DNA of 64,000 bases from Neckera pumila (GCA_963969595.1 OZ018413.1:5732711-5796710), one strand, 5' to 3'. Positions 1-12,639 are shown, counted from the stretch's first letter. The notes: generated by a model not told the origin, from the letters alone. Made by a program: numbers and translations.

Positions 1-880
1 AAATTTGAAAAGAAGAATGGAATCCAAAATATTTTACGACTAAAAACCTTGAGTAGTATCAAAACTTGATGTTGAAACTAGGAAGCCTCCAAAAAGAAGA
101 TGTGCGCCAAAAGGCGTTTGTGCCAGATGTTCTAGATACATTGAAAAAAGCACCCCACTATTGGACTATGTCTGATTGCTGTTTTTGTACATAGTATTTT
201 GTTTTTATTTTTTGAAGTTTAGCATGTGGTGGTTATAAAGAAGGTAAATCATCCTTAGAGAGGAGCATGTGTACTTTGCAATTGCCAAACATCAAATATA
301 TAAAACCATAAACGTATACAATAGTCAAAATTCTCGTATATGCAATTTGTTTTATCTTCCCTCATGGCAATTGTATCACTTGTTTGAATCGATCATTGAT
401 GAATGTGTAGGAAGCAAGCATTTTTGAATGGAAATTGCATAAACATATGGTAAAGTTCTTTGGCATCTTCAAAATTATACTAACGTAATAATGTAGGGCT
501 TTAAAATTGTCATTTCTACTACACATATTAAATTTAAAAAAAAAATTTAAGACAGCTGCAACCATAGGAACATTACTGATTATAAATAATGCTCCATAAT
601 TTGATCTTTTATTTTAATTTGAAAATATCATAATAAAAAAATGAAAACATTTACCATTAAATTGAAAGATATAAAGTGCATTGAATATTGTTAAGAATAT
701 TAAATTTTTATATTTCAACATCAAGGTTGTCTTGTCTGACAGATTTTTGAGTTTTGGTGTTGTGTTGTCTGTTTGAGACGTGACGTCGCATAACAAACGT
801 TGAGTATGTATGACAAGATCCGTCGCGTAAATTTTTAGGATTTTTTTTTTATCCCCCGGTAAATGGGAAGTCCGACGTGG
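1..880. other. AT-rich intergenic sequence, no gene seen
   Basis: The stretch is AT-rich with short scattered reading frames. None has a recognisable domain, and none continues across plausible splice sites. I see no structured repeat or RNA gene here. Confidence 0.5.
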
Positions 881-884
881 ATGA

Positions 885-1260
885 CGCGAAAATGTTGACC
901 TGGAATGAAACCATGGGTAGGGGTGCAAGCGGGTCCGCAAGAGGCGACCGTGGGTCGAAAACACAGGGCAACCGTGGATCCACTATAGAGGACAAGTGCG
1001 GAAAAAAAATACTGGGCAAATGACAATGAGGGCGACCGGTGGTCCATTGCGTAGGCAAGTGTAGGTGGAAAATACAGGGCAACTGACAATTGGGGCGACC
1101 ACCGGTCCATTGCCTAGGCGAGTGCGGGTGGAAAAGTTAGGGCGATCAATGATGGGGGCGACTGCCGGTTCAAATCTCAGGCGAGTGCGGATTCCAGTCC
1201 GCTAGGTAGTCGCAGCTAGGGCGACTACGGGTCCATATGGGGCGACTGCAGCTTCACATT
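885..1260 (+). repeat. GGCGACC-type degenerate repeat cluster, copy 1
   Basis: At least five degenerate units carry a core like GGCGACCGGTGGTCCATTG followed by GGCGAGTGCGGGTGGAAAA. They lie head to tail in the same orientation at roughly 60-bp spacing. The same family recurs near 5890-6070, 12640-12800 and 14747-14930. It sits beyond the 3' end of the hAT transposase pseudogene, so it may be subterminal sequence of that element, but no clean element terminus was found. Confidence 0.6.
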
Positions 1261-2739
1261 CTAGGATTTAAGGTGAGGTGCTTAGGGGACCGAGTAGGCC
1301 TAAGGAGACACACGACTAGGAGTGAGTCAAATCCTGTTTCCGAGCAGTTGTGGCTTGTTATGCTAGTCTTCAACGCGTTCAGGAGCGCTTTGCATGACGA
1401 AACAAAGCAAACGCCCCTTCTATTCAGTTATTGTATGTCTTGTCACAAGAGGGATTCCATTCTACATAGAATATAAACACCTGCTCAATATAAGAATATT
1501 TCGGCACTCATGTGTGAAACAATTTGCATTGTAGAACCCTAAAATTGCAAGTTTACAACACGTTTATGTTCCATTTACTGGTTCCATTCAAAATATAGAT
1601 GGAAATACCTGTCAAAGAAGTTACAATATAGAGACATGAATAAAATTCCCAAAATCACATGAATAATTACTCTACTAATATTAATGACAAAAACAACTTG
1701 TATAGATGTCAATCCACAGTTGTGATAAACCTCCTCTGATGTTGCACTTCTATGAATTAGCTTTCATCAGTGGCTCATTGACGTTGCTGGAAACCTATGT
1801 AAAGAGCCTAGACCTCAAAGACATTGTTATCTACTGAAAGCAATAGCCTGCCAATTAAGGTTCTATAAAAAAATGCTGTACAACTTCATTGGCCGTGAAC
1901 TCGGCTATAATAAGTTATTACAAAAAAGATTGCCTACATCCTTTACGCAATACGATAATGCCTTTGTATTTAAAATATTCGTAGACTATGGTGCAAAAGT
2001 ATCATCGCTCGGCACCTCGTCAGCATTTGATTTGTGTCTTCGCAAGACTCATCCGTATTTTCGGTGTCACTCGAGCTTTCATTCTTGTCATCTTCATGAA
2101 CACATGGTTCACCTTGAACTTCTAGTTCTACTTCTAAATTTACATTATGGACTTGAGTGTCGAATCTAATTGCTCCATCAATTGATACCAAACGTTTTGT
2201 TAGTCTCAATGTGTCAATGACTCCGTCCGTGTTTGGCACGGGGTGTTGATTATTGTTGCGCATTGACCAAGGATTTTGAGTTGAATTTGCTTCGGCTATT
2301 GTTTCCATAACATACTGTTCCACAACATAGTTCTGTCGTTTATGATTCTTGCTCAACCTCTCTTGCATCTTCCTCACTGGCTCCTGGCTCCTTTTCCTTT
2401 GTGCATTTGTTGCCAATGAAGACTCACCAGGTCCCGACATTGGCGAAGGTTGAGTTGATTGAGTGGAATGTGGAGCGGAGCTTGGGACTTCTTCCAAAAT
2501 AGTCTGTAGAGGTGTTGGATGCCTAGGTGGTCTACTTGCAATAGTTGGTATTGACCTCGTTGCTCTTGCAACATGTGAAGTACCATCTCGATTCAGAGGA
2601 GGTGCTTGACTGAGGTTCAGTAGTGCCCCCAAGGGCATATTTGAATTGTAGTTAGCGGTTTGAATTGTTGCAGCTGTACATGGTGGCGAAGCTCGTTGAC
2701 CTTTACGTATCTCTTCTTCCAAGTCTTCCACTTGCACTT

Positions 2740-3060
2740 CCCGTGGACTTCCAATATAGATTGTGTTGGACTTTGCGTTGTCATGGGCCCACTTGAAGAC
2801 ACACGTATTTGTATTGGAGATCTAGACTCTTCCATTACTGGTGGATTGAGATTCTCCTTGCATTCAATGTTGGCATTTGGAGACAATGTTGTTTGTCTCG
2901 GACTTTGCATTGCCCGAGGTCTGCTTGAAGATGCACACGTCAGTATTGAAGACCTAGCTTCTTCCATTATTGGTGGATTGAGATTCTCTGTGCGTTCTTC
3001 ATTGGCTTTTGGAGATGAAGCCGTTGTTACCTCTGCATTTATAACATCAAATCCCTCCCC
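2740..3060 (-). repeat. Duplicated ~45-residue segment in the hAT tail
   Basis: Inside the C-terminal extension of the hAT pseudogene two consecutive segments resemble each other. One contains ENLNPPIMEEARSS then ASSSRPRAMQSP; the next contains ENLNPPVMEESRSP then SSSGPMTTQSP. This is an internal tandem duplication of coding sequence in a low-complexity tail. Its function is unknown. Confidence 0.6.
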
Positions 3061-5052
3061 AGCAGAGACGTTTGGATGTTCTGGCGAGTGATTTACATCT
3101 TCATCCTCGAGAACAATCACAATAGCATTGCATGCAGGTCTATTCCCGTCTTCTCTTTGTGGTGAACATACCATTGCAGCCCATCTATTTCCACGAAGAT
3201 GCTCTTGTACGTTCCAGCAATTCTTGGCCTCATAAGCATCTCTTCCATTGTCATCTTTAGACAATGAAGATGGGAACAGCTCGTTTTCTTTGTCAGTATT
3301 GACGTCAAAAAGGTACTTCTTGTAGAAAGTTGTAGGGTTGCATCCCCGTTTTTCACGTTCCATTTTGCTGTTCGAGTAGATGTATACCAATGCTTCCGCC
3401 TTGGATGTAGTGAGGCGATTTCTCACCTTGCTATGCACAAACAAATATATCCTCTAATTCCTCTTGTACAATGAAGCCAAGCACGTCAAAGACAAAATTT
3501 GCCTCGCCATTTGAAGGAGAGCATACCCACCCACACGATTCCACCATTGATGGGGCAACAGATTGCATCAAGTAATGTCAAGAGCTTCACTCAAGGAGTC
3601 AAAAGGGACGGTTTGCTCTTCAAATTCTGTCAACTCTGTCATTGCCACATCAAAAGACACCCCCAACGGCTCGCTCCATTTGGCTATGACTTGGTTCAAG
3701 GCACGCTTTGCATTGCTATTATTATAAATGGCATCAACATATCTCAGAAATGGGTTCAAAAGTGCCCCCATGTAGTGCAAATCAGTGAGCATCAAGTTCC
3801 ACTAGGCCTGAAATTGTAATTCATACTTCTTCACTATATGCTCATCCACCAAAAAAGGCTCATCCCTGAGAGATTGTACATACTTTGCCATCAAGGACCT
3901 TCAGCGCATCTACGGCAAGCCTCGCTATGTCCACAAAATTTGAACATTTTGACCAAAACAATTCTAAATGAATGTCTTCCCTTGTCAAACAAGCATTCAT
4001 GTGAAGTACACCTTCATTTTGCCGGTGGAGCAAACTATTCTCAAATGCAACATATGAGTCATCTGTGATCACGCTTAACAAGTGTCATTTCACATCCACC
4101 AAACGGTTGACAACAAGGAAGTTCACCACAAAACGTGTTGTGCTCGGAAGCCTCAATGCCAGGTTTGGTGAGTACTTTTGGAACAAAGCTAGGGTGTGAT
4201 GATATTTCTTGAAGTACTTCACAATTTTTTCACAGCGCTCTACTATACACTTCATTTATACATCCTTACCTCAATCTTCCAAGAATAAGACCAAAATGTG
4301 TGCTGCGCAGCCTTGTACATACATCTATGGATACTTTTCTTGTAATGCTTTCATGGTCCTGTCATGACAGCAAAATTGTCCGTTCAAACTTGCATAATGT
4401 TCTTTGGGCACACTTCCTCTATATATTTAGCCATCACATTTGTTGTGTAGTTTATGTCCTTCATCTCTCCTGTAGTATCTATTGACCTCAAGAACACATC
4501 TTTGATTGGGCACACTAGCATGACGTTCAACAATGGACAACTATTTGTATTAGACCACACATCCGAACAAATTGTTGCTCCATAATATTCAATGGAGTGC
4601 TTTGTCTAAGCTTCCACTGAATTGGAAACCATAGCCTTTTTTTCCTCTACCATTCTTGTGCGTACCACATTGAATGATGGCGGTTTGTAAGACATTCCAG
4701 CAGTTGCTATTTTTTTTACTGCATTCACAAATGCTAGATGTTGCATAACATTAAATGCAATGTTTGCCTCATAGAAGAAAGTAGCCCACAACCGATCCAA
4801 CTTTTGTCGGAGGGCCAACTTTAATGCCTTGTCCATGCTTCTCTGGCGAGAAACAAATGGCGTATTTCTCTGTACCGCTTCCTTCATTGGTGTCGAATCC
4901 ACCAAATCTGGGTTTGAAGGTCGTGGTTCCGTCGCAACACTTGGACAAGCAGATCCAAACGTGGATCCATCTACAACAGGCTGTTCCACTGACTCAGCAT
5001 TTGCACCCAATTCTCTAGGCACGCCGTACATCTCTTCTTTGGTCATTGCCTT

Positions 5053-5334
5053 CATCACAAAGTTTAGACCCTACGGTTTGGCAACAGTTATTGTGCGGTT
5101 ATAGTTGTTCCATGGGTTTGCACGTTAATCGCATTGTTATCGCATCATTACGATGCATCACTTCGCATTGTCACGATGCAGTTGCAAGTAACGCATTGTA
5201 AGGATGCGATAACAATGCGAGGTAATGCACCGTAATGATGCAATAACTATGCAATTAACGTGCGAACCCATGAAACAACGATAACAATACAATAACTATT
5301 GCCAAACCATGGGGTCTAAACTTTGTGATGTTTG
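5053..5334. mobile_element. Foldback (palindromic) element inserted in the hAT gene
   Basis: The two halves are near-perfect inverted repeats. The left arm starts CATCACAAAGTTTAGACCC and the right arm ends GGGTCTAAACTTTGTGATG. Inside the arms, TTTGGCAACAGTTATTG pairs with CAATAACTATTGCCAAA. Arms of about 125 bp leave almost no loop, and the interior has many GCATTG/TTATCGCATC-type steps. It separates the BED finger from the rest of the hAT reading frame, so it is an insertion there. A clear target-site duplication was not found, so the superfamily is undetermined. Confidence 0.75.
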
Positions 5335-5889
5335 GAACAACCCCTTCGCAATTTTGGAACTTCTCCTTTACTGCCCTTGGCATACGTTTACAACGTTCGG
5401 AAGCGACCGTCCCGCTATATCCAAACTGCATAAGGGCCCTCTTCCGCACAAATACATTGCACCACCCGCAGAACAGGCACACCCTCGATGTCGCGCCAGA
5501 GAACTGATCAGTGCAAAGAACCAACCAAAGGTCCCACTCCTTCGTGGCCCTCCGTGTGTTGTTTCTACCAGGTGTCCTCTTTTCAACACGATTTGCCATA
5601 TTGATAATAGGAAATGCACTTCCACCACAACAATTTAATTGTAAGGATCCACCTGTATGTTGAAAAGAAGTAATGGCAAGACAACCTACTTCAAGTGGTA
5701 TTTCAACCGCTCAAAGCAAGAGTATTGCCTCTTGATCACTCGAACAAACGCATGAAGTCTCCTGCAAGGATTCAAGCCGTGTGGTCATGAACGGAGCAAA
5801 TTGAAAAAGGCTTGCTCATGCTCTGGATTTTATACCCAAAGCCCACATTCAGGTCCAACTGTAAGTTTAGGATATAGACAACTGTAGGT

Positions 5890-6070
5890 TTGGAGGAGAC
5901 TGCGCATGGGTGACCGGCGGTCTTTGAAGGGAGAGCTTGTTCATTTTCAGGAGCAGGAGGGCGAGTGTGCATGCAGAATGGCGACTGACGGTCCAGAAGG
6001 GCAAGTACGCATGTAGGGGGGCGACCGGCGGACTATGAGGGCGAGTGCATGTGCGGGCATGGCAATTGCA
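5890..6070 (+). repeat. GGCGACC-type repeat cluster, copy 2
   Basis: Three or four units such as GGTGACCGGCGGTCT, GGCGACTGACGGTCCAG and GGCGACCGGCGGACTAT alternate with GGCGAGTGTGCATGC-like segments. They have the same orientation as the cluster at 885-1260, so the two flank the hAT pseudogene as direct, not inverted, arrays. Confidence 0.6.
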
Positions 6071-6745
6071 GGTCTTCTACGGGGTTCATTTTTTCATTTT
6101 TTATGAAGTGTTAGACTGGCGATATTGAATGTTATAGTGTCACTCCAAATTTCAACATTCATCTACATATTGATAGAGAATACCATATTAGAACATATCA
6201 CATATCCACAATTCAGTTTTCATGTACAATCTGGCAATTTCATCCAAGACTTTTCTTTTTTGAAGTTCTCCAGCAATTTTTGACCTTTTTAGTACCATTT
6301 TCTTCCTTAGGTGTGGTGCTAGGCCATAAAATTTGGTGCAATTTTGCACCAAATTGCTAGAAAAAAACAAACAAATGGTCTCCTAAGTAAACACATTTAG
6401 TCTTTCTTTTTCTGATGGCTTAGAGATTATTGTTGCCACAAAAGAGAGGGCCTAATCTCTAACAGAAGCAATAAAATGAATTTTTGGACGTTAAAGCAAC
6501 TTGAGGCAGTTGACATTGAGCAGAGTTTATAATTTATTTCTTTTCAATTTTTCACTTATACTACATTTCCTCGAGGTAAGGTTTTGAGGCCCAATAGTTT
6601 TCTTTCTTTTTCTTTTAGGGGGGGCCAAGGGGTACGGCCCGACAATTTTTATAACTATTGACTATAAGGCTAAAAATTCAAATCTTTTTTCTAAAATAAT
6701 GAATGTTGGTAACATAGAGCATTGCAAAATTTAGTTCATCCATAA
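6071..6745. other. AT-rich intergenic sequence, nothing recognised
   Basis: No supported gene. Short reading frames on both strands show no domain, and no repeat structure is evident. Confidence 0.45.
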
Positions 6746-6750
6746 GTATC

Positions 6751-9700
6751 TGTCGCAGCACAGGGCAAGCAATTTCCCCATTATACTACCAAAAACCACT
6801 TTAAAGTATAACAAAGTGACTCTAAAGATCGAACCCGCGAGATTCTGTGAAGTAGATAGCCCTATTTGGTCTCTAAGCTAAGTCAGTGCCTATATTTCCT
6901 CTTCCGGTTCCAACACACAACTGGAAACACAACAACACCCAGAACTCCAATCAGACCCTTTTTTACTTCTCCGATCCGGTCCACATTCTGGCTGAGTCTG
7001 ATCACTCTCATCCGCTCACACTACTACCCGGTTTAGTTTTACCTCTGTTTCACCATCAGAGGGATCGCCCCTTGTTTTTGAGAGCGGCAGGCCCGCCGCT
7101 CCTTCCGTGAGTTATAGTGGCTGAAGACCCACTTCTTCTTCCTTCAATTCTCTACACTAACTCGGACCCGGTTTGATCCTTCATAGCAACCCAGAAAACT
7201 TCTCCGGATCACCGGTCACACAAAGACCCCCCGTACGGTCCTTCCATACTACAACGACCTTGACGTCCCGTTCCGTCTGTGCGAAGCCAGGCGGCTGCAA
7301 GAGAACCCGTCCGTTCCAACATCTACTAAAGTTCTTCCGTTTGCCCCAAATGAGGCGGCGAGATCTCTCAGGAGATCGGACACTCAACCGGATTTCACAC
7401 CCAGGAGTTCTAGCGCGACTAAGGAATCCCTCCCTACCCGCCTAGCCTAACAACGGCTGTCTCGCCCGGAATTCTAAACTCTAGAGCTGCTGAGGAACTG
7501 GAATCCCCTCCCAACGCTTACGCAACCCGCTCACCTGCACATAAGACCAAAAACAAACGCGCCAAAGGGAGAAATCACACCTACATTAGCGCGCGCCTTC
7601 CTAACTCCTCAATCCACGACCCTGCCGCACACGAGAGAGACACACAACAAGCAGCCAAGAGAAGACGTACGCGAAAATAAGATGAAAGAACTCCCAGCTC
7701 CCAAGCGGGGGCTGACTTATATACAATTTGAGTACAAAGCAAAAAAGGACCTCGAAATCCGCACTGGAAATCCGTACCCGATCCTAACAAGCCGGACCGG
7801 ATAGTCATCCGACCCGGTCCTAACTAACTTACAAATATTTTACATTCCTAACTAACTTCCTATCCTACTCTCCAATTCCCCCGCCCAGCGTAGGACTCCT
7901 AGGCTCCTCGGGCAGTTGATTGAAGACATCCGCCAAGTTCCGGCTCCGTTCACCGGCAGCTGGATCCGGAAGATCTGACCCGGGCGATGAATCTATCTGG
8001 ATTGGCTGACCCGTTCCATGTCTTCTGAGACTCTTCCGTGACTCGGGAGTATGATCCTTGCGCTCACCCGGATTCGATCCTCCTGCTGGAAACAAATCCG
8101 ACATCGAAATGTCAGAGAGGTGGATTTCCCGGGAAAACAAGGACCCCTTCAGCTTCTGATTGCTGACATCCATCCGGTCGGCCGCCTCTCGTGCTGCCAC
8201 TAAGGATGCTTCCACCCGATCGGTGAAATCGCTGAGGATTCGGACTATCCGGGAACCGGATACCTTCTTCTCCTCGTGCACCCCTTGGTCAAATAAGGCC
8301 GCCTTGACTGCGGCGGATCCGGACTCTCCAAGAGTGCCCTTCACTGACTCAGCCACCTTCCGGGTTGCCTCCGCCATCTCCCGGACTGCTGCCTTGTCTT
8401 CCCTGAGGGTGACCATGTCCGCCCTCAGAGTATCGACTTCCTCCTGAAGTCGACGGATCTCCGTTTCCTGTTTCCGGTTCTCTTCCGGATCGGCTAGGAA
8501 TTGCCCCACCTTACTCGGCAAATCGCTATTGGTCGGTGCGCCCACCAGCTCAGAGATTGTGGTCAAGGTCCTTCGCTTGACCTCCCAGTCTGCTCGGATT
8601 CCGGCCAGGACAACCGTTAACTGGTTGAACGGGTCGTTCGGATCCTCGAGATCCGGCATCTCAACATCCGGTCCCTGTTCTGGTGTGGACCGGGGGTTCG
8701 ACGGGGGTCTTCTCTTATGAGGAGGCGTCGTCTTCTGACGCTTCCTCTGTCGAGACGGCTCTTCCTCTTCCTCTTCTTCAGTCTCGGGTTCGGATCCGGT
8801 CTGCTCCTCTAGCTCGTCATCCAAACCCGACTCCCCATACTTCAGGATCGATTCCTGAACACCCCACGTCTTCTCCTCCGTAGGAGTGAGAAGTTGGTTC
8901 CGCTAGTACAGGTGGAAAAGGTAGGGACTCAAAGGAGTGGCCCTACTCTTTCCGATCCTTGTCACCAACTGGGACACCAGATCGGAAAAGATCCGGGCCC
9001 AGTTCACCTTCCGTTCCCCGCTTAGGGAACCGAAAATGGTGTTGCCGAGGGTCATCGTCACCCTCGTCGGCTTCTCCGGGTGGACAATCGGAACCAGGAA
9101 CTGAAGGAGGTTACGATGCCGGTCGTTCTTACAATCCGCGACCGCGTACCCGTCCTTGTTACTCGGTTCCCCATGAAACTTGTCATGGATGAACTTGTCC
9201 TTTCGCCCTGCCATACCGGAACCTCCCATCCGAAAGTTGTAAACTTCCCTCCACCGTTCTTCTTCCCATTCGGTCGGGCGGCCACGGAGAGTGTTGTCGA
9301 ACTCGTTCGACACTTTGCACTTAATCTCCCTCACCATCCGCTCCTCATGAAACCCCCAGGGTTTATCCATCAGAACGAGGCATCCCATCGTGTTGAGATC
9401 CTCCACTAACTTAGTTCGGGCCGGTTCCTCCATAGGAATGACTGGAACTATCTTCCGGAGTTTAATATCGGAGGAGGAGCTGGGAGCACCCGGTCTGGCC
9501 TTACGCAGCTGAGGCATGGACACCAAATAACCACTGGACCCTTACCGATCACTACCTCACACTCTCCTAGCCGCACGTCCCGTTCCTCACTTTCTCTCGT
9601 CCGATCTCAACCGGAAGGTACTCACAAAACCTGCAACCCACACGTTCTTTACTCTTTCTACACTCTCAGACACATCCAGCCGGAAGCGCACATGCATCAA

Positions 9701-10088
9701 TGGCTCTGGCGCGGACAGAGGCAAAAAAGCGCTCAAGGTCAGCTCCAGAGCTCAAGGGAAATAAAGGAGTGAAAATGAGGATGACCAGCCCTTATATACT
9801 CTCAAGACCCCTGGTACGTCATCATGACCTTTTTCCGGTCCGGTCCACATTGATCCGGTCCATCCCTATCCGGTTCATCCCTAATCCGTTTTAAGGCGAA
9901 TTCCGGGTATGATTCCGCTCCTGAATACTAACATTCTGACCGGAACAGACACAGTTTTCTCCTTACTGGATTATCGCTGTCTATCCGTAGTTTTCTTCTG
10001 TCCTTCCAACCGGATACGGATGCTAACTATCGGTTTCCGTTCCGTTATTCAGACACTTAGAGAAAAATCACAAATTCTGGTTGCGACA
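6751..10088 (-). mobile_element. ORF-bearing TG..CA element, copy 1 (3338 bp)
   Basis: The element begins TGTCGCAGCACAGGG and ends GGTTGCGACA, so its ends form a 7-bp perfect inverted pair, TGTCGCA and TGCGACA. GTATC is present directly on both sides (6746-6750 and 10089-10093), a 5-bp target duplication. TG..CA ends with 5-bp duplications are typical of integrase-inserted LTR retrotransposons, but I found no long terminal repeats: neither terminal sequence recurs inside. The minus strand carries one long ORF (7865-9526). A related element lies at 23259-27179 with ends TGTCGAAACCAG and CTGTGCTACGACA. The likeliest readings are solo LTRs of a large retrotransposon whose LTR holds an ORF, or an unusual short-TIR element. 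Confidence 0.8.
7865..9526 (-). pseudogene. Transposon-associated ORF of copy 1, one in-frame TAG
   Basis: The frame is continuous from ATG at 9526 to the stop at 7865 (554 codons) except for one TAG at 8905-8903. The N-terminal ~205 residues align with the ORF of the second copy: TLGNTIFGSLSGERKVNWAR here matches TLANTIFGALSGDQKVDWG there, and both end in FLFHLY- or YLFHLY-like sequence. This resembles the fold seen in 'putative plant transposon protein' domains, by pattern only. The second half is acidic, then a coiled coil (about 8560-8330, with EEVDTLRADMVTLRED), then Ser/Pro-rich. The stop falls just after the conserved domain. The product and its activity are unknown. Confidence 0.7.
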
Positions 10089-10093
10089 GTATC

Positions 10094-10830
10094 CACAAAC
10101 TATAGTTGCTTGTAACTTTTATTTCTTATGTATACATGGGATGAATTTTAGATTGCCAATATCTTATGAATTTATAAAATCAATTTCAAACTTTTATTTC
10201 TTTCCACAAGGATTTTTATAATTTTGTTAAGGTATCCATTGACCTCTCAAATGCCATACCATTTGATAAATGTTTCTCTATGTAATCAAAATTTCTAAAA
10301 ATTGTTGGACCTTACAAAATGTTGTCTGCATGTTGCAAAGCAAAAAAAAGACCATTTTCAGTAAGAGGCCTGAAATTGCTATGTTTATAAAATACATTGT
10401 TTGCAAGTTCAAGAGTTTAAAACACAATGGCACACCAAACCATTGCATTCCATAATACATTTGTAATTCTAATCATTTTACTAGTGTAGACATTTTATAA
10501 ATTGCTACAATGATTTCTAAATTATTTTTTTTGATGGCAACGTTGCTCAAAGAAGATACATGTATGAACATGACAAAAGGACAAAATATCAAGAGGTGTA
10601 TCTTGCAAGCACGCACTTCCTTACTTCTAAGAGGACATCATTTACATTCATTGTGACTTCAATTCATGCAATGACAAACAACATTAGGAATTTTTTTTCA
10701 TTGATTAGGAAGTACCATGAACATCAAAGTATCTATACACAAAGAAAACACCCTTTGACAAACATTTCTCTATACTCTACATCCATATCTACACAACCTT
10801 GTAGCCCTAGAATGGTTTCCAAGCACGAGT
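10094..10830. other. AT-rich spacer without recognised genes
   Basis: Between the TG..CA element and the next reading frame there are only short unsupported ORFs and AT-rich sequence. I see no repeat or RNA gene. Confidence 0.45.
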
Positions 10831-10831
10831 G

Positions 10832-12415
10832 TCATACAACATTCACGTGCCCTCCTTCTTTTTTCTTCCTCGCTTCTTCCATTTTAGCTCGTTCCTCTCT
10901 TTCCACCTTTTTCATAGACAGGTAGGATTTGTACTCCTTGTGCGGCTTCTTCCTCATGATCCATTTTTTGAACACCTTCTCATCTTGAATGCAAAGCTCC
11001 AAGGATTTGTTGCTCTTTAAAATCTCTTGTTCTAGTGTTTTAAAAAAATTGAGCTTCTTCTTCAAATCCACTACCTCTGATGTGGATATTTCTTGCTGCA
11101 TATCCTCATCTATATCCACGTCTAAGGCATAGAAAGAGAGGGCTTGGTCTATAGGGCTTTGGTCCTTCATATCCTCTAAGAGATTTAATTTTCATTGTGC
11201 TTCTTGCACCCCTCTTCTTTCCTCGTTCACTTGAGTTTCTTCCACGTCACATGCTTCAATGATTTTTTTCATGGGCCCATCAAAGGTTGGATTAGCGCTT
11301 GAGCTAGACCCTCCATCCTGTCGCTTCTTCATCCGAATGTAAAATGCTTCCAAATCCTCCATTTGCCTTTGCTGGTACAATAAACAAATCTGTATTGTCT
11401 CAATCAATTCCTCCAAGGTGCGCAAATCTTCTTCTTAAACATTGGTTTGTAATTGTCTCGTCAGGAACTCGCACTCTTTTTTCTTCTCTTCCAATTCTTG
11501 GCAAAGGAATATGATTTCAGCCTCCTTAATTGAAATATCATCTTTGGATTTTGGGTCCACTTCAAGAGGGTCTGCTGAAGGATCCATTATCATTAGTAGC
11601 CCTTGAGCTTCAGTACATTCCTCCAATGATTGATCATCTTTGTGGCAATCACTATCCAAAAATTCTAGTTCACGGCTCCTGATGTATGCGTAAAGTTCTG
11701 CATCCCCTTTGCGGTGAACTAGAATGGGACTCTTAGCTGCAAGTGGTTCCACATGTAGTGCCATGCCACGTCGTCCATGTTCTTCTTTTTCCTCCTCTTC
11801 TTCTCTCACTGCAAGTGTTGTAGTTCTTGGCAGCGGCTCTTCCATGGGATTTGGGACAAGGTCATCATCATCAAGCTCAGAGTCTGAGCTAGATGGATCA
11901 GACCACACATACTCATCATCTGGCACTCCTTCAATGATATTTTTTTTGGGCCCAAGTCCATCTCATGGAGTATCGGAACGACATGCCTTAGGGATGTCTC
12001 TACAAGTGGGAACAATGATTTTCAGGGATTGCTTCTTGGTCCTCCAATCTACGGTTTTGAAAAGAACCACTTCTGCATATACCATTTGGCATAAATCCAA
12101 ACCCACTTCACTTTGATCCAGTTTTGGCTTCTTGTATAAGTATCGATTCACTTCGATACACCGTTGCACGAAACGATCAACTCGACAATAATGAAGATTT
12201 GCAATGTTCTAACGGACGTGCTGTCTGTAGCGATGCAAGGGGAACATCTTGTCAATATGACACCATTCCCCAAATTTCTTGCACGTGTTTAGCGTCCAAT
12301 CGGAGTTTATGCTCCGCCAACCATGAAATGCCACCAAAGTTTGGTCTAAAAGGATGCGTCAGTTTAGGTTAAATTGCTCCCCTTTCCTCTTCTTTTGCTT
12401 CAAGCTTGGGTCCAT
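10832..12415 (-). pseudogene. Unrecognised 528-codon ORF with five in-frame stops
   Basis: From an ATG at 12415 to the stop at 10832 one frame stays protein-like throughout and is interrupted only by single stop codons: a TGA near 12359, a TAG near 12204, a TGA at 11965-11963, a TAA at 11437-11435 and a TGA at 11194-11192. Each can be derived from CGA, CAG or CAA by C-to-T. The N-terminal third is Cys/His/aromatic rich (for example TCKKFGEWCHIDKMFPLHRY). The middle is acidic and coiled-coil (KEAEIIFLCQELEEKKKE), and the end is Lys/Glu-rich (KKVEREERAKMEEARKKKE). I do not recognise the family. A single long exon lying upstream of a GGCGAG repeat cluster suggests a transposon-encoded protein, but that is inference. 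Confidence 0.6.
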
Positions 12416-12639
12416 TGCGTGTATTTAGGATTTTGGAGTAATAGAGTTTTCTATACCAAAATGCCAAACAAATATTCCGCCTGCCACGCCCTATAGACAA
12501 GGAGCACTACAAAAAACTGCGAGGGTCTGACACAAAATCAGCAACTAGCATAGGTGCATGCATCCAGATGCACAGAGGCGGATGGAAGACAATGTGCAAC
12601 GCAATGCAAATGAGGGCTGATTGAACCCCCCTTCTCCTT

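Larger units (their letters stand above)
1970..5599 (-). pseudogene. hAT-family transposase pseudogene
   Basis: Read from 5599 downwards, the pieces match plant hAT transposases in order. First is a BED-like zinc finger (about 5590-5340, with CLFCG and an ASERCKRMP-like stretch). Next is a segment with LDRLWATFFYEANIAFN and YKPPSFNVVRTRM (4960-4640). A DUF659-like block follows with FLRSIDTTGEMKDINYTTN (4510-4340), then FQKYSPNLALRLPSTTRFVV near 4160, then FWSKCSNFVDIARL (3970-3900). The dimerisation end contains HSKVRNRLTTSKAEALVY (3440-3385). Frame changes and stops separate the pieces, including a TGA inside the DUF659 block, and a foldback element sits between the zinc finger and the next segment. 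After the dimerisation motif the frame runs on as a long Ser/Pro-rich acidic tail to 1970, crossing one frameshift near 2740. The protein cannot be made as it stands. I am confident of the family; exact ends are uncertain. Confidence 0.85.

Noticed and set aside
6815..6860. GGTTCGATC on the minus strand as a tRNA or SINE B box
   Set aside because: No A box or cloverleaf could be drawn, and the sequence lies inside the conserved end of the TG..CA element.
12505..12530. CACTACAAAAAACTGCGAGGG as the left end of a CACTA element
   Set aside because: No matching inverted terminus ending in TTTGTAGTG was found to the right, so one short match is not enough to call an end.
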